This document shows, one piece after another, positions 25,384 through 35,684 of a stretch of 64,000 bases of DNA; positions within the stretch are counted from its first letter, which is position 1; each line of letters opens with the position of its first letter. The DNA comes from Methanoregula sp. PtaB.Bin085 (GTDB taxonomy: Archaea > Halobacteriota > Methanomicrobia > Methanomicrobiales > Methanospirillaceae). The position numbers and the translations under genes were made by a program. The notes under the pieces were generated by a model, which saw nothing but the letters and a program-made list of their open reading frames with translations, did not search any database and was not told where the DNA came from. The stretch spans positions 62,001-126,000 of the forward strand of contig NZ_MVQB01000046.1 of NCBI RefSeq assembly GCF_002067035.1, given 5' to 3'.

Positions 25384-25709
25384 GGAGGAGAGGTAAAGCA
25401 GGATGGAGGAAGAAGGTTGTGGTTTATGGTTGGAGATGAAGCATTCGAAGAACCGGTATTCATCCATGATATCCCTGCTGCCAGCGGGATGCCTGTCAGC
25501 GGGGACGATTCCTGACGCCACTGTCAGCGACCCGGGCGATCCCGGTAAAATCCTGTCCGGCAGTGGTGATGGCCGCCTTGAAAGCACCCGCCGGAGTGGC
25601 GGCAGGGATCATGAAAACGGCTGGAAAATCACGTTGCGCCCGGTCATCCCTGAACCGGTCTGCCATTGCTCCGGGGGAATACATGTCCTCTCTTTCCGGT
25701 CTCCTGCAG
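25384..25709. other. 326-nt gap with no clear gene
   Basis: A 62-codon minus-strand frame (25496-25684) exists but has no homology that I can see and no ribosome site. No promoter or hairpin stands out. Confidence 0.3.
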
Positions 25710-26711
25710 TTACAGCAGGGTCTTCTGCGGCAGGTTGATATGCCGCCGTGCTGCCGGCGTGATCTCGCGTCCCTGCGGGGTGCGCTTGAGAAAACCGATC
25801 TGGATCAGGTACGGCTCATACACGTCCTCGATGGTCCGCACCTCCTCACCTGCCGCGATGGCAATGGTCTTGACGCCGACCGGCCCGCCGTCAAAATCAT
25901 TGGCGATAACCGCAAGGATGCGGCGGTCGAGTTCATCAAGACCAAGGTGATCGATCTGCATCATGGCAAGGGCAGCTCCGGTAATCTCCCGCGTTATCGT
26001 GCCATCCCCCTTGACCGTTGCATAATCCCGCACCCTCCGAAGTAACCGGTTGGCGATCCGGGGGGTTCCGCGGCTCCGTTTCGCGATCTCTTCTGCCCCG
26101 TCGGGGGTGATGGGGATCTTCAGGATCCCGGCACTCCGTGTTACGATCCGGGTCAGATCCCCGGGGGAATACAGGTCGAGCCGGGAGGTGATCCCGAACC
26201 GGTCCCGGAACGGGGCCCCCAGAAGGCCCTGTTTGGTGGTCGCCCCGATAAGGGTGAAATGCTCGAGGTTCAGTTTGATCGTGCGTGCGCTCGGCCCCTC
26301 ACCGATCATCACGTCAATGAAAAAATCCTCCATGGCAGGGTACAACACCTCTTCGACAACGGGATTGATCCGGTGAATCTCGTCGATAAACAGGATATCG
26401 CCCTGCTTGAGGGGGGTGAGCAGCGCGGCGATATCCCCGGGTTTCTCCAGCACCGGGCCGGTCGTGGACCGGATATCCGCTCCCATTTCGTGCGCGATGA
26501 TGTGGGCGAGCGTGGTCTTGCCAAGTCCCGGGGGCCCTGAGAAGAGGATATGGTCCAGCGGTTCGTTCCGTTTTTGTGCGGCTTCGATAGCTATCTTCAG
26601 GCTTTCCTTGACCTGCACCTGCCCGACAAAATCCTCAAGCCGGTCCGGCCGGATGGTGAGATCATCACCCTCCTCCGCCAGAGGTGCGGGCGAGACAATC
26701 CTCTCCTCCAT
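25710..26711 (-). CDS. ruvB: Holliday junction branch migration ATPase RuvB
   Basis: The 333-residue AAA+ motor shows Walker A ([12 protein letters not shown]), Walker B ([10 protein letters not shown]), sensor ([19 protein letters not shown]) and arginine-finger region, and a winged-helix end ([16 protein letters not shown]). With RuvA it drives branch migration of four-way junctions. The protein is full length and close to bacterial RuvB in every motif. It is the last gene of ruvC-ruvA-ruvB, with a 4-nt gap to ruvA. Most archaea lack RuvABC. Confidence 0.95.
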   Translation of the reverse strand: MEERIVSPAPLAEEGDDLTIRPDRLEDFVGQVQVKESLKIAIEAAQKRNEPLDHILFSGPPGLGKTTLAHIIAHEMGADIRSTTGPVLEKPGDIAALLTPLKQGDILFIDEIHRINPVVEEVLYPAMEDFFIDVMIGEGPSARTIKLNLEHFTLIGATTKQGLLGAPFRDRFGITSRLDLYSPGDLTRIVTRSAGILKIPITPDGAEEIAKRSRGTPRIANRLLRRVRDYATVKGDGTITREITGAALAMMQIDHLGLDELDRRILAVIANDFDGGPVGVKTIAIAAGEEVRTIEDVYEPYLIQIGFLKRTPQGREITPAARRHINLPQKTLL

Positions 26712-26715
26712 GATG

Positions 26716-27309
26716 TTACCGCTCCTTCAGTTTTGCGAGTGCAGCCTTGATAAGGCCCTGGACGGTCGATGAGCCGTGTTCAGGTGCCGCCGCGTTCACC
26801 GCATCCCGGGATTCCTTTTCGGCAAACCCGAGCGAGACCAGTGCGCTGACCGCGTCATGGATCGCCATGCTGTCTTTCGTCTCCCCGCGGACGATCGTCT
26901 CGCCCACTTTTTTCATCTTGTCCCTGAGTTCAAGGATCAGCCGTTTCGCACTCTTGGGCCCGATGCCGGGGATGCGGGTCAGGGTCTTCTCATCATCATT
27001 CAGGATCGCGATCGCGAACTCCTCGATTCCGATCCGGGACAGGAGGTTCATGGCGATCTGCGGCCCGATGCCGGTTACGCCAATCAGGATCCGGAACATC
27101 TCCAGTTCGCTCTGGTGCGGGAATCCGTACAGGGTGACAGCATCTTCCCGGACCACCAGGTGAGTGAAGAGGGTTACCGGTTCCCGGGTGTCTGCCAGCC
27201 GCCGGAGGGCAGGCTGGGTTACCTGCACCTGGTACCCGACCCCGTGAACATCGATGATCACCCAGCGGTCACCCGCGAGAACCATGGTACCGGAAAGTCG
27301 CGCGATCAT
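26716..27309 (-). CDS. ruvA: Holliday junction DNA-binding protein RuvA
   Basis: The 197-residue protein has the N-terminal OB fold ([23 protein letters not shown]), two helix-hairpin-helix motifs ([14 protein letters not shown] and [14 protein letters not shown]) and the flexible linker plus C-terminal domain III ([19 protein letters not shown]) that contacts RuvB. A RuvA tetramer holds the junction open in a square. Gaps of 4 nt on both sides place it in one operon with ruvC and ruvB. Confidence 0.95.
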   Translation of the reverse strand: MIARLSGTMVLAGDRWVIIDVHGVGYQVQVTQPALRRLADTREPVTLFTHLVVREDAVTLYGFPHQSELEMFRILIGVTGIGPQIAMNLLSRIGIEEFAIAILNDDEKTLTRIPGIGPKSAKRLILELRDKMKKVGETIVRGETKDSMAIHDAVSALVSLGFAEKESRDAVNAAAPEHGSSTVQGLIKAALAKLKER

Positions 27310-27313
27310 TGTA

Positions 27314-27790
27314 CTATCTCATGATGTGGATATGGCATAAGGCAATCGAAAGTGCATCGGCTGCGTCATCGGGCCTCGGGATTTCGCCGAGCCGGAGCAG
27401 CCGCCGGATCATCTCCTGTACCTGCCGCTTGTCGGCACGTCCGGACCCGGTGATGGCCTGCTTGACCTGGTTTGGCGTATACTCGGTGACCGGAATGCGG
27501 CGCTGTGCCGCGGCAAGGAGGACGATTCCCCGGACCTCGCTCACGGCCATGGCAGACGAGATGTTTCTGGAGAAGAACAGTTTTTCGAGCGCAAGGTGCG
27601 AAGGCTGGTATTGTTCCAGCAGCCGGTCAACCTCCGTGTAGACGGCAAGCAGGCGTTCCGGGTGGCTGAGATCCCGTGCAGAGGTCTCGATGCAGCCATG
27701 GCAGAGCGGGCGCGGGGGCACTCCCCGCTCCGTTTCGATCACCCCGTACCCCATGCGGGCGAGGCCGGGATCGATCCCGATAACGATCAT
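27314..27790 (-). CDS. ruvC: Holliday junction resolvase RuvC
   Basis: The 158-residue RNase H-fold nuclease keeps the four acidic catalytic residues: Asp7 (IGIDPGLARMGYG), Glu in LALEKLFF, and two Asp in PDDAADALSIALCH. It cuts junctions symmetrically after RuvAB-driven migration. It is the first gene of the ruv operon, in the usual bacterial order. The start codon is preceded by a weak AGGAAG. Confidence 0.93.
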   Translation of the reverse strand: MIVIGIDPGLARMGYGVIETERGVPPRPLCHGCIETSARDLSHPERLLAVYTEVDRLLEQYQPSHLALEKLFFSRNISSAMAVSEVRGIVLLAAAQRRIPVTEYTPNQVKQAITGSGRADKRQVQEMIRRLLRLGEIPRPDDAADALSIALCHIHIMR

Positions 27791-28319
27791 GTGAACGGAA
27801 CTTCCTGATCTGGTATTTGCTGCCAGAGTATTTTACCAGAAGGGTAGACAGGGTGAAAATGAACAGGGATGACCGGCTCCCGATTTCCTCCCCGTCGTTG
27901 CTCCCCCCCGGTTGCCCCTCCGCCACAATATACGTGAAGCCGTGATACCAGTGATTGGAACATTGATATATACTGCCTTACCGGTTCCCGCCAGAGAATA
28001 CTGGAGTATTCCGGCAGAATTACCGTGTTTTCCGGAATTGTTGCCTCTGGTTCCGGGTGGAAGAGGCAAATCTCATACAACGGCGGGCGCTGCGGGTTCC
28101 GCTGAACACGGGAGTGTTACGAGAGGTTTTTCCGAAGGGTGAGGGCCGGGGCTCGTACCGGAGATATGCCGGATTGCGCGCGGGTTTTTGCATTGGATTT
28201 TTTTTAAAATATTTCACTTTCACACCGCAAATCGGAAAATTTAATGGGTGGCGCGGGGAACGAAACGATTGGGTTTATAGTTGAATAAATCTGCAGAACA
28301 ACATCATAAAAACATCCTT
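27791..28319. other. 529-nt gap upstream of the cas operon
   Basis: No convincing gene. It contains an inverted repeat GAATACTGGAGTATTC near 28000 and an A/T-rich segment from ~28200 (TTTTTTTAAAATATTT, then AAATTTAATGG at ~28234 and TTTATAGTTGAATAA at ~28274) that should hold the cas promoter. Confidence 0.4.
28228..28282 (+). promoter_or_regulatory. Probable promoter region of the cas operon
   Basis: Two TATA-like boxes, AAAATTTAAT (~28233-28242) and TTTATAG (~28274-28280), precede the cas3 ATG at 28320. The first would give a leader of about 55 nt, the second a short leader. I cannot decide between them. Confidence 0.4.
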
Positions 28320-30512
28320 ATGTATTACGCGCACTCAACAAAAAATTCCGACAAGTCGGACTGGCAGCCACTTAAAGATCATCTGAAAAATGTCGCCGAG
28401 CTCTCCCGCATTTTTGCCAATGATTTTAATGCGGGGGATCTGGCATATATGAGCGGCCTCCTTCACGATTTGGGGAAATATTCATCTGAATTCCAACGAC
28501 GCCTTGAAGGACAAAAAATTTCTGTAGATCATTCGACAGCTGGTTCGTTAGAAGCGATCAGACTATTTGACGGTTCACAAAAATCTGCAGGTCTGTTGTT
28601 TGCCTATATCATTTCCGGCCATCATGGGGGTATGCTGAATTTTGGGAGCGCGGAAGGGGGCCTTTGCGAACGTTTGCAGAAACAAGAATTGCCGGATTAT
28701 TCAGCATTCCGGAAAGACATAACCCTGGATCCGGAAAGGATCGGCCAGCCCAAACTTCATCCACTTCCGAAAAAAACCGGATTCTGTATCTCATTCTTTA
28801 CGCGGATGCTCTACTCATGTCTTGTTGATGCAGACTCGCTTGACACTGAAAAATTCTACGATTCGGAAAAATCTTCCTTACGCACGCAGTGTGATTCCAT
28901 GGAAGAACTCGCCAAAAGATTTGAGAGTTTCATGCGGGAAAAAAATGCCGGAGTGGATGATTCCCTCATCAATCGCGAGCGGAAAAAAATTTTCAGACAG
29001 TGTGTTGATGCCGGCTCACTGCCGCCAGGTATTTTCAGTCTTACAGTCCCAACCGGCGGGGGGAAAACACTCTCATCAATGGCCTTTGCACTTGAGCACC
29101 TCAAGAAAAATAACCTCAAAAGGATTTTTTACGTCATTCCCTATACAAGCATCATTGAACAGAATGCCAAAGTATTCCGGGATATTTTCGGGACTAAAAA
29201 TGTCCTGGAACATCATAGCAATTTCGATCCTGAAACGCTGAAAAAATTCACTGGAGATCCAATCAGTGAAGCTCTCATGCTCGCAACCGAGAACTGGGAT
29301 ATGCCGATCGTTGTAACAACCAATGTCCAGTTCTTCGAGTCGCTCTTCTCAAATAAACGCTCACGCACACGAAAGCTTCACAACCTTGTAAAAAGCGTTA
29401 TCATTCTTGACGAAGCCCAGATGCTCCCGACAGGCTACCTGCTGCCATGCCTTGCCGCGTTGTCCGAACTTGTCCGGAACTATAGTGCAACGGTTGTGAT
29501 ATGCACAGCAACCCAGCCTCGTCTTGGCGACCTTCTGGACAAGACAATACCGCCCCGCGAGATCATGCATGATCCTGAACGGTTGTATGAAACATTCCGA
29601 AGAGTGAACGTGACCAATCTCGGATCCCTTTCTGACGCAGAACTCGCAGAAAGGCTGGATAAGCAACTGCAGGTATTGTGTGTAGTCAACACCCGCACCC
29701 ACGCGAAGAAATTGTATGATGCTTTGAAAAAAACCGGCACGTGTCATCATCTCAGCGCCCGTATGTGCCCGGTTCACCGCAGGAAAAAACTCGAAGAGAT
29801 CAGAACACTACTCAAAGATGGAAAAGAGTGCCGCGTTATATCGACTCAGCTGATTGAAGCCGGTGTGGATATCGATTTCCCGGTTGTGTACCGTGCAATG
29901 ACCGGCGTTGATTCACTTGCACAGGCCGCCGGGAGATGCAACCGCGAAGGAAAACTACCGGAACCGGGCAAAGTATTCCTTTTCAAATCTGTGGAGAAAC
30001 ATGGCAAAGCTACATCATGGCAGAGTCTCGTTGCGGAAATCGGGGAAATGACGCTTGCCGGATCGGTCGATCCCCTCTCGCTGGATACGGTTGCGGATTA
30101 TTTCCGGCGATTATATCATTACAAGGAAGATGGTGGTCTGGATGAGAAGACCATTTTACCAAAACTTGAAGATGGTTCGCGTGAGCTTGCATTTCCGTTT
30201 GAGGATATTGCAGATGCATTCAGGATCATTGAGGAGGGGACAAAAGATGTGATCATTCCTTTTGACGATTACGCCCGGTTAAAAATTGCTGAACTCCGTT
30301 CAGCAGAGTTTCCCGGGAAATATCTCCGGGATCTCCAGGGATACACAGTCAGTATTTTTGCCAATGAGTTCCGCGAACTGGAACGTAATCATGCAATTGA
30401 GATACTGGCAGAACGGTTCTTCGTCTTACGATCCTGTGAGGATTATTCCGATGAGACAGGACTGAAACCCCGGCAGGATGCCGGTTACGATGGCTCATTG
30501 CTGAATGTTTGA
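28320..30512 (+). CDS. cas3: Cas3 helicase-nuclease, type I-C
   Basis: The 730-residue protein has an N-terminal HD nuclease (WQPLKDHLKN, GLLHDLGKYS, ISGHHGG) and a superfamily 2 helicase: Walker A VPTGGGKT, motif II ILDEAQ, and motif VI AAGRCNREG. Cas3 is recruited by Cascade to degrade target DNA. The ATG at 28320 gives MYYAHSTKN, the usual start of I-C Cas3; the frame is open from a TTG at 28281. It overlaps cas5c by 8 nt. Confidence 0.95.
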   Translation: MYYAHSTKNSDKSDWQPLKDHLKNVAELSRIFANDFNAGDLAYMSGLLHDLGKYSSEFQRRLEGQKISVDHSTAGSLEAIRLFDGSQKSAGLLFAYIISGHHGGMLNFGSAEGGLCERLQKQELPDYSAFRKDITLDPERIGQPKLHPLPKKTGFCISFFTRMLYSCLVDADSLDTEKFYDSEKSSLRTQCDSMEELAKRFESFMREKNAGVDDSLINRERKKIFRQCVDAGSLPPGIFSLTVPTGGGKTLSSMAFALEHLKKNNLKRIFYVIPYTSIIEQNAKVFRDIFGTKNVLEHHSNFDPETLKKFTGDPISEALMLATENWDMPIVVTTNVQFFESLFSNKRSRTRKLHNLVKSVIILDEAQMLPTGYLLPCLAALSELVRNYSATVVICTATQPRLGDLLDKTIPPREIMHDPERLYETFRRVNVTNLGSLSDAELAERLDKQLQVLCVVNTRTHAKKLYDALKKTGTCHHLSARMCPVHRRKKLEEIRTLLKDGKECRVISTQLIEAGVDIDFPVVYRAMTGVDSLAQAAGRCNREGKLPEPGKVFLFKSVEKHGKATSWQSLVAEIGEMTLAGSVDPLSLDTVADYFRRLYHYKEDGGLDEKTILPKLEDGSRELAFPFEDIADAFRIIEEGTKDVIIPFDDYARLKIAELRSAEFPGKYLRDLQGYTVSIFANEFRELERNHAIEILAERFFVLRSCEDYSDETGLKPRQDAGYDGSLLNV

Positions 30513-31185
30513 AGAGGTGGTTGATATCGGATTTGGTATCAAACTGAAAGTCTGGGGCGATTATGCATGCTTCACGCGCCCTGAGATGAAGGTCGAGCGG
30601 GTCAGTTACGATGTTATGACCCCTTCGGCTGCACGCGGTATCCTTGAAGCGATTTACTGGAAGCCCGCGATTGTCTGGGAGATCGACCGGATTCATGTGA
30701 TGAAGCCGGTGAAGTTCGATAATATCAGGAGAAACGAAGTGCTTGGGAAAATCCCGCTTTCCACAGTGAAAAGTGCATACCAGGGGAAGGAGGTTGTCAT
30801 GTTCAAGGATCCAAACGATGAGCGGGTCCAGCGGGCTTCGATGGTTCTCCGTGATGTCGAGTATTACATCGAAGCGCATTTTAACATGACCGATAAGGCA
30901 GGGCCTGACGACAGCGTTGAGAAACATTACAACGTCGCCCTCCGCAGGATGCGGAAGGGACAATGCTTCCATCATCCATATTTCGGGTGCCGGGAGTTCC
31001 CGGTGCAATTTGAGTTCATTGAGGGAGAGATTCCAAAATCAAAACTTAATGGTAAGAAAGATCTCGGGTTCATGCTCTGGGATGTCGATTTCGCCAACAA
31101 GATGACGCCGATCTTTTTCCGTGCTGAAATGAACAATGGTGTTCTCGATGTCCAGAAGTGCAGAAAGGAAGGTGTCTGTTCATGA
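30505..31185 (+). CDS. cas5c: Cas5c (Cas5d), CRISPR RNA-processing Cascade subunit
   Basis: A 226-residue RAMP protein with the I-C start IKLKVWGDYACFTRPEMKVE and VMTPSAARGILEAIYWKP. In type I-C, which lacks Cas6, Cas5c cuts the precursor crRNA and stays bound to its 5' handle (family knowledge). It overlaps cas3 and cas8c, the latter through ATGA. Confidence 0.95.
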   Translation: MFEEVVDIGFGIKLKVWGDYACFTRPEMKVERVSYDVMTPSAARGILEAIYWKPAIVWEIDRIHVMKPVKFDNIRRNEVLGKIPLSTVKSAYQGKEVVMFKDPNDERVQRASMVLRDVEYYIEAHFNMTDKAGPDDSVEKHYNVALRRMRKGQCFHHPYFGCREFPVQFEFIEGEIPKSKLNGKKDLGFMLWDVDFANKMTPIFFRAEMNNGVLDVQKCRKEGVCS

Positions 31186-33047
31186 TTGTGCAGTCACTGG
31201 TCCGGTATTATGATATTCTTGCGGGTGACAAATCAGTCAGGATTGCCAAATCCGGCTACAGCCCGGCAAAAGTATCGTTTGCGCTCGTTCTGTCAACAGA
31301 CGGAGAACTCACCAATATCGTTGATCTTCGATCCGATGACAGGAAAAAAACACCCGCAACAATGGACGTTCCTTACCAAAAGTCACGTGCAGTTGCCGTG
31401 ACACCTTACTTTGTCTGTGATAACGCGAAGTATTTTTTTGGTATTGAAAAACTCAGCACAGATCCGAAAAAGAAAACCGCTGCGGATATCATCCACATTC
31501 TTTCCGAAGATGGAAAAGAGAAAATTGTTGTATCAAAGCGGTCGCGGGAATGTTTTGATCAGTGCCGTATTCTCCACCATTCTCTTATGGATGCGGTTAC
31601 CGATCCGGTCGTGAAGACATTCCTCAAATTTCTCGATACCTGGATCCCGGAACATTCGCTCCAGCATCCCAAAGTTGCGGAATATAAAGACCGTATCCTT
31701 GACGGCGGGCTGTTTGTTTTTCAGGTTGCGGATGGCCAATACATTCACCAGAATTCGGTTGTAAGGAAATGTTGGGAATCCGGTTATTCCACTACCAGCG
31801 AAGCTTCCGATACCGAATATTCCCAGTGTCTTGTGACCGGAAAAAAAGAACCGATTGCCCGTATTCATCAGAAGATCAAAGGTGTGTTCGGGGCGCAGTC
31901 TGCCGGAGCAACACTGATCGGATGTAACGATCCGGCATTCTGGTCGTATAATAAAGAGCAGAGCTACAATTCCCCGATAAGCGAATCAGCGATGTTCAAA
32001 TACACAACCGTGTTGAACCATCTTCTTGAACATGGAAGCCGGAACCGGATCCAAATCGGAGACACGACCACAGTCTTCTGGGCCGAGACGGAGAAGAAGA
32101 CCTGCGAGAACCTTGCCCTTTTTTTCATCGATCCTATTGAAGAAGAGGACCCGCCGGACGCAGGATCCCGGGAACCCGCACGAACACAGGACCGTGCCAC
32201 GCGACAACTTGTGGGGGATATCCTTGCCAAAGTCCGGATCGGAGGGCACTTGGAAGAGAAGGATCTTGGCGTGGATCCCGAAACCACGAACTTCTATGTT
32301 CTCGGACTCTCTCCCAACAATGCCCGGCTTGCTGTCCGCTTCTGGTACCAGGACAATTTCGGGAATTTCATCACCCGGGTTGCACGTCATCATCTCGATA
32401 TGGAGATCGAGCGGGACAGTCGAGGGCCGCAGTACATCTCCGTGTATCGTCTCCTGAGGGAAACGGTTCCCCAGAATTCAAGCGATAAGGCAGCATCCCC
32501 GCTGCTTGGGGGATTGCTGATGCGTTCGATTCTTGATAACACCCCTTACCCAGTACCGATGTATAATGCGATACTTAACAGGGTGAAGACCGAGCGATCG
32601 ATCCACTATACCCGGGCCGGCTTCATCAAAGCCTGCCTGATCCGGATGGCACGAACACGAGGAAAGCATGAAGAGGATTTGATTACCGTGAGTCTGAATG
32701 AAGAAAGCACAAATGTCCCGTACCGTCTCGGACGATTGTTTGCGGTACTGGAGAAGGCGCAGAGCGATTCGAACAAGGATCTCAAGAGCACGATCAACAG
32801 TAAATACTTCAGTAGCGCATCGACAACACCGGCGGTCGTGTTCCCGGTCCTGCTGAAACTGGCGCAGCACCACATCGCCAAATCCGACTGGGGTTTCAAA
32901 TCGAACCAGTGGATTGAGGAAGTGATATCCGGAATCAATGAATTCCCGGCTTACATGAACCTGGAGGATCAGGGGATGTTCATGATCGGGTACTATCACC
33001 AGAGAAAAGCGTTTTTCAAAAAGAAGGAAGAAAGCGATGACGAATAG
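31182..33047 (+). CDS. cas8c: Cas8c (Csd1), large Cascade subunit
   Basis: The 621-residue protein starts MIVQSLVRYYDIL and contains family blocks such as QCLVTGKKEPIARIH, GCNDPAFWSYNKEQ and FYVLGLSPNNARLAVRFWY. Cas8c recognises the PAM and, through an internal start, is known in related systems to supply the small subunit as well (Cas11c, family knowledge). The start at 31182 overlaps the cas5c stop; an in-frame ATG at 31158 lies inside cas5c and is less likely. Confidence 0.94.
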   Translation: MIVQSLVRYYDILAGDKSVRIAKSGYSPAKVSFALVLSTDGELTNIVDLRSDDRKKTPATMDVPYQKSRAVAVTPYFVCDNAKYFFGIEKLSTDPKKKTAADIIHILSEDGKEKIVVSKRSRECFDQCRILHHSLMDAVTDPVVKTFLKFLDTWIPEHSLQHPKVAEYKDRILDGGLFVFQVADGQYIHQNSVVRKCWESGYSTTSEASDTEYSQCLVTGKKEPIARIHQKIKGVFGAQSAGATLIGCNDPAFWSYNKEQSYNSPISESAMFKYTTVLNHLLEHGSRNRIQIGDTTTVFWAETEKKTCENLALFFIDPIEEEDPPDAGSREPARTQDRATRQLVGDILAKVRIGGHLEEKDLGVDPETTNFYVLGLSPNNARLAVRFWYQDNFGNFITRVARHHLDMEIERDSRGPQYISVYRLLRETVPQNSSDKAASPLLGGLLMRSILDNTPYPVPMYNAILNRVKTERSIHYTRAGFIKACLIRMARTRGKHEEDLITVSLNEESTNVPYRLGRLFAVLEKAQSDSNKDLKSTINSKYFSSASTTPAVVFPVLLKLAQHHIAKSDWGFKSNQWIEEVISGINEFPAYMNLEDQGMFMIGYYHQRKAFFKKKEESDDE

Positions 33048-33058
33048 GAGGCTAACGT

Positions 33059-33916
33059 ATGAACAATCCAATCAAGAACCGGTATGAATTTGTGTTGTTA
33101 TTCGATGTTGAGAATGGGAATCCGAACGGAGACCCGGACATGGGAAATATGCCCCGCGTCGATCCGCAGACGGGCTATGGAATTGTGACGGATGTCTGCC
33201 TGAAGAGGAAGATTCGTGACTATGTTGATATGGTGAAGGCCGGAAAAGAAGGATATGATATCTATGTAAAGGAAGGTGTTGTTCTCAATGAGCAGCATAC
33301 CCGTGCTGTTGACAAGATTAAACCCAAGGATCCAAAGAAGCCAAAGAAGGATGAAGAACTGAAACTCGCAAAATTCATGTGCGATACGTTCTTCGACATC
33401 CGTGCTTTCGGTGCGGTGATGACCCTTGAAGTAAACTGCGGTCAGGTCCGCGGGCCGGTTCAGCTAACCTTCGCCCGGAGTCAGGATCCAATCTTCCAGC
33501 AGGAGGTCACGATCACCCGGCAGGCTGTTGCGAATGCCAAGGATGCCGAGAAGGGCAAGACCATGGGCAAGAAACAGATCGTACCGTATGGTCTTTACCG
33601 TGCCGAAGGCTATGTTTCCGCTCACTTAGCAAAGAAAACAACCGGATTCTCGGAAGACGATCTCGCCCTGCTCTGGGAGGCACTCATCAACATGTTCGAA
33701 CATGATCACTCCGCATCCCGCGGGAAACTCTCCGCAAAGAAGCTGATCATTTTCAAGCATGACAGCGAACTCGGCTGCTGCCAGTCGCATATCCTGTTCG
33801 ATAAGGTAAAGATCGAGAAGATCCCAAAAGATCTTCCTCCCCGATCGTTCAAGGATTACAAGGTCACGATTGACAGGAATGTACCGAAGGGAGTCGAAAT
33901 CATCGAAAAGTTATGA
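33059..33916 (+). CDS. cas7: Cas7c (Csd2), Cascade backbone subunit
   Basis: The 285-residue protein has the family opening ENGNPNGDPDMGNMPRVDP, a DIRAFGAVM segment and GPVQLTFARS. Several copies wrap the crRNA. A strong ribosome site (AGGAGG) precedes the start, better than for any other gene of the operon, in keeping with the high copy number of Cas7. It overlaps cas4 by 4 nt. Confidence 0.95.
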   Translation: MNNPIKNRYEFVLLFDVENGNPNGDPDMGNMPRVDPQTGYGIVTDVCLKRKIRDYVDMVKAGKEGYDIYVKEGVVLNEQHTRAVDKIKPKDPKKPKKDEELKLAKFMCDTFFDIRAFGAVMTLEVNCGQVRGPVQLTFARSQDPIFQQEVTITRQAVANAKDAEKGKTMGKKQIVPYGLYRAEGYVSAHLAKKTTGFSEDDLALLWEALINMFEHDHSASRGKLSAKKLIIFKHDSELGCCQSHILFDKVKIEKIPKDLPPRSFKDYKVTIDRNVPKGVEIIEKL

Positions 33917-34599
33917 ACGGAAAACTGTACTCGGATGACGAGCTGCTGTTGTTATCCGGTATCCAGCATTTTTGTTTCTGCCAAAGGCAGTGGGCACTCA
34001 TCCATGTGGAGCAACAATGGTCCGAGAATCTCCGCACTGCCGAAGGCCATATTGTTCATGAACGGGTCGATGACCCGTTCCTCAGCGAATCGCGGGGAGA
34101 TGTTGTCATCTCCCGGTCATTCCCTCTGGTTTCGTACTCCCTCGGCCTGACCGGAATTGCAGATGTAATTGAGTTTACACGATCCGACAAGGGAATCGCG
34201 ATTCCGGATCGGGATGGCTTATGGTGTATGAAACCGGTCGAGTACAAGCGGGGCAAGCCGAAGATCGATGAGCGGGATGAGGTCCAGCTCTGCGCACAGG
34301 TCATGTGCCTTGAAGAGATGTTTGGCATCCGTATCATTGAAGCGGATTTTTATTACAACGAAATCCGAAGGAGGGAACGTATCGCCATCACGGATGATCT
34401 GCGCCATCGTGTTCAGTTGCTGGCGAATGAAATGCACAAGGTCTTCCGGAACGGGATTACCCCGCAGGCCGAAAAAGGGAAGCATTGCATACTCTGTTCG
34501 CTTATCGATATCTGTGTCCCACGCCTGACAAAGAAAAAAAGTTCCGTCAGGAATTATATAGGGAATCACATCAGGGATGCATGCGCTCCTGATACGTGA
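33913..34599 (+). CDS. cas4: Cas4 iron-sulfur exonuclease
   Basis: The 228-residue RecB-type nuclease has an N-terminal cysteine pair (FCFCQRQWALIH), the nuclease core (VEYKRGKPK, DEVQLCAQVMCLEE) and the C-terminal cysteines (CILCSLIDICVPR) that bind a 4Fe-4S cluster. It trims prespacers and helps to fix PAM and orientation during adaptation. Start overlaps cas7 by ATGA. Confidence 0.94.
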   Translation: MNGKLYSDDELLLLSGIQHFCFCQRQWALIHVEQQWSENLRTAEGHIVHERVDDPFLSESRGDVVISRSFPLVSYSLGLTGIADVIEFTRSDKGIAIPDRDGLWCMKPVEYKRGKPKIDERDEVQLCAQVMCLEEMFGIRIIEADFYYNEIRRRERIAITDDLRHRVQLLANEMHKVFRNGITPQAEKGKHCILCSLIDICVPRLTKKKSSVRNYIGNHIRDACAPDT

Positions 34600-34642
34600 T
34601 CATAACAGTCCGGAAACCTGATCACCGGACAGGAATTCCCCC

Positions 34643-35674
34643 ATGAGAAAATTGCTGAACACCCTGTATGTCACAACACCGGACTCCTATCTCCATCGCG
34701 ACGGAGAGAATGTTATCGTTAAAGTCGGGAGCGAGGAGAAGTTCAGAATCCCGATTCATAATCTGGAGGGGATTGTCTGTTTCGGGTACATGGGCGCAAG
34801 CCCTCACCTGATGCAGTTATGTTCGGAGAATAACGTGGGGCTTTCATTCCTTACCCCGCACGGAAGGTTCCAGGGACGGGTGAATGGACGGGTCCGGGGT
34901 AATGTGTTGTTGCGCCGGACCCAGTACCGTATTGCCGATAACCCGGAAGCATCTCTTGCTATTGCACGATGCTTTATCACCGCCAAGATTGTCAACTGCC
35001 GGACCGTTCTCGGAAGAAGTATCCGCGATCACGGGGATGTTATCAGATGTGAAAAGATACGGTGTGCTGATAATCTTCTCATCGAAAACCTGATGAAGAT
35101 TAACACCTGCAGGGATGCTGATACGCTCAGGGGCATCGAAGGCAACTGCGCGAAATTCTATTTTGATGTTCTTGACGAACTCATCCTGAAGCAAAAAGAT
35201 GATTTTTTCATCCGCGACAGGAACCGCAGGCCACCCCGCGACAACATGAACGCCCTTTTCTCGTTCCTGTATACGCTCTTGGCACATGATGTTGAATCGG
35301 CGCTGGAAACGGTCGGGCTCGATCCGTATGTCGGATTCTTCCATACCGATAGGCCGGGACGGGCGAGTCTTGCTCTGGATATGATGGAGGAACTGCGCCC
35401 CTTCATTTCCGATCGTCTTGCACTGAACCTTGTGAACCTGCAACAGGTATGTAGCGATGATTTCCTGAAAAAAGAGGGGGGTGGAATTCTCCTTACTGAA
35501 AAGGGACGTAAGGCAGTTCTCGCTGCGTGGCAGAAGAGAAAGGCGGACGAGATCACCCATCCGTATCTTGACGAAAAAATTCCCATCGGGCTCCTCCCGT
35601 ATGTCCAGAGCCTGTTGATGGCGCGGTTCCTCCGCGGGGACATCGAAGGGTATCCACCGTTTTTCATGAACTGA
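34643..35674 (+). CDS. cas1: Cas1 integrase
   Basis: The 343-residue protein has the I-C form of Cas1 (MRKLLNTLYVTTPDSYLHRD) with the metal-binding Glu in RGIEGNCAKFYF, the His in FFHTDRPGRASLALD and the acidic MMEELRP. With Cas2 it inserts new spacers at the leader end. The gap to cas4 is 43 nt. Confidence 0.96.
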   Translation: MRKLLNTLYVTTPDSYLHRDGENVIVKVGSEEKFRIPIHNLEGIVCFGYMGASPHLMQLCSENNVGLSFLTPHGRFQGRVNGRVRGNVLLRRTQYRIADNPEASLAIARCFITAKIVNCRTVLGRSIRDHGDVIRCEKIRCADNLLIENLMKINTCRDADTLRGIEGNCAKFYFDVLDELILKQKDDFFIRDRNRRPPRDNMNALFSFLYTLLAHDVESALETVGLDPYVGFFHTDRPGRASLALDMMEELRPFISDRLALNLVNLQQVCSDDFLKKEGGGILLTEKGRKAVLAAWQKRKADEITHPYLDEKIPIGLLPYVQSLLMARFLRGDIEGYPPFFMN

Positions 35675-35684
35675 GGCAGTAACC

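Noticed and set aside
25496-25684. 62-codon minus-strand ORF between ruvB and the membrane protein
   Set aside because: No ribosome site, no recognisable domain, and ordinary length for a chance ORF in GC-rich DNA.
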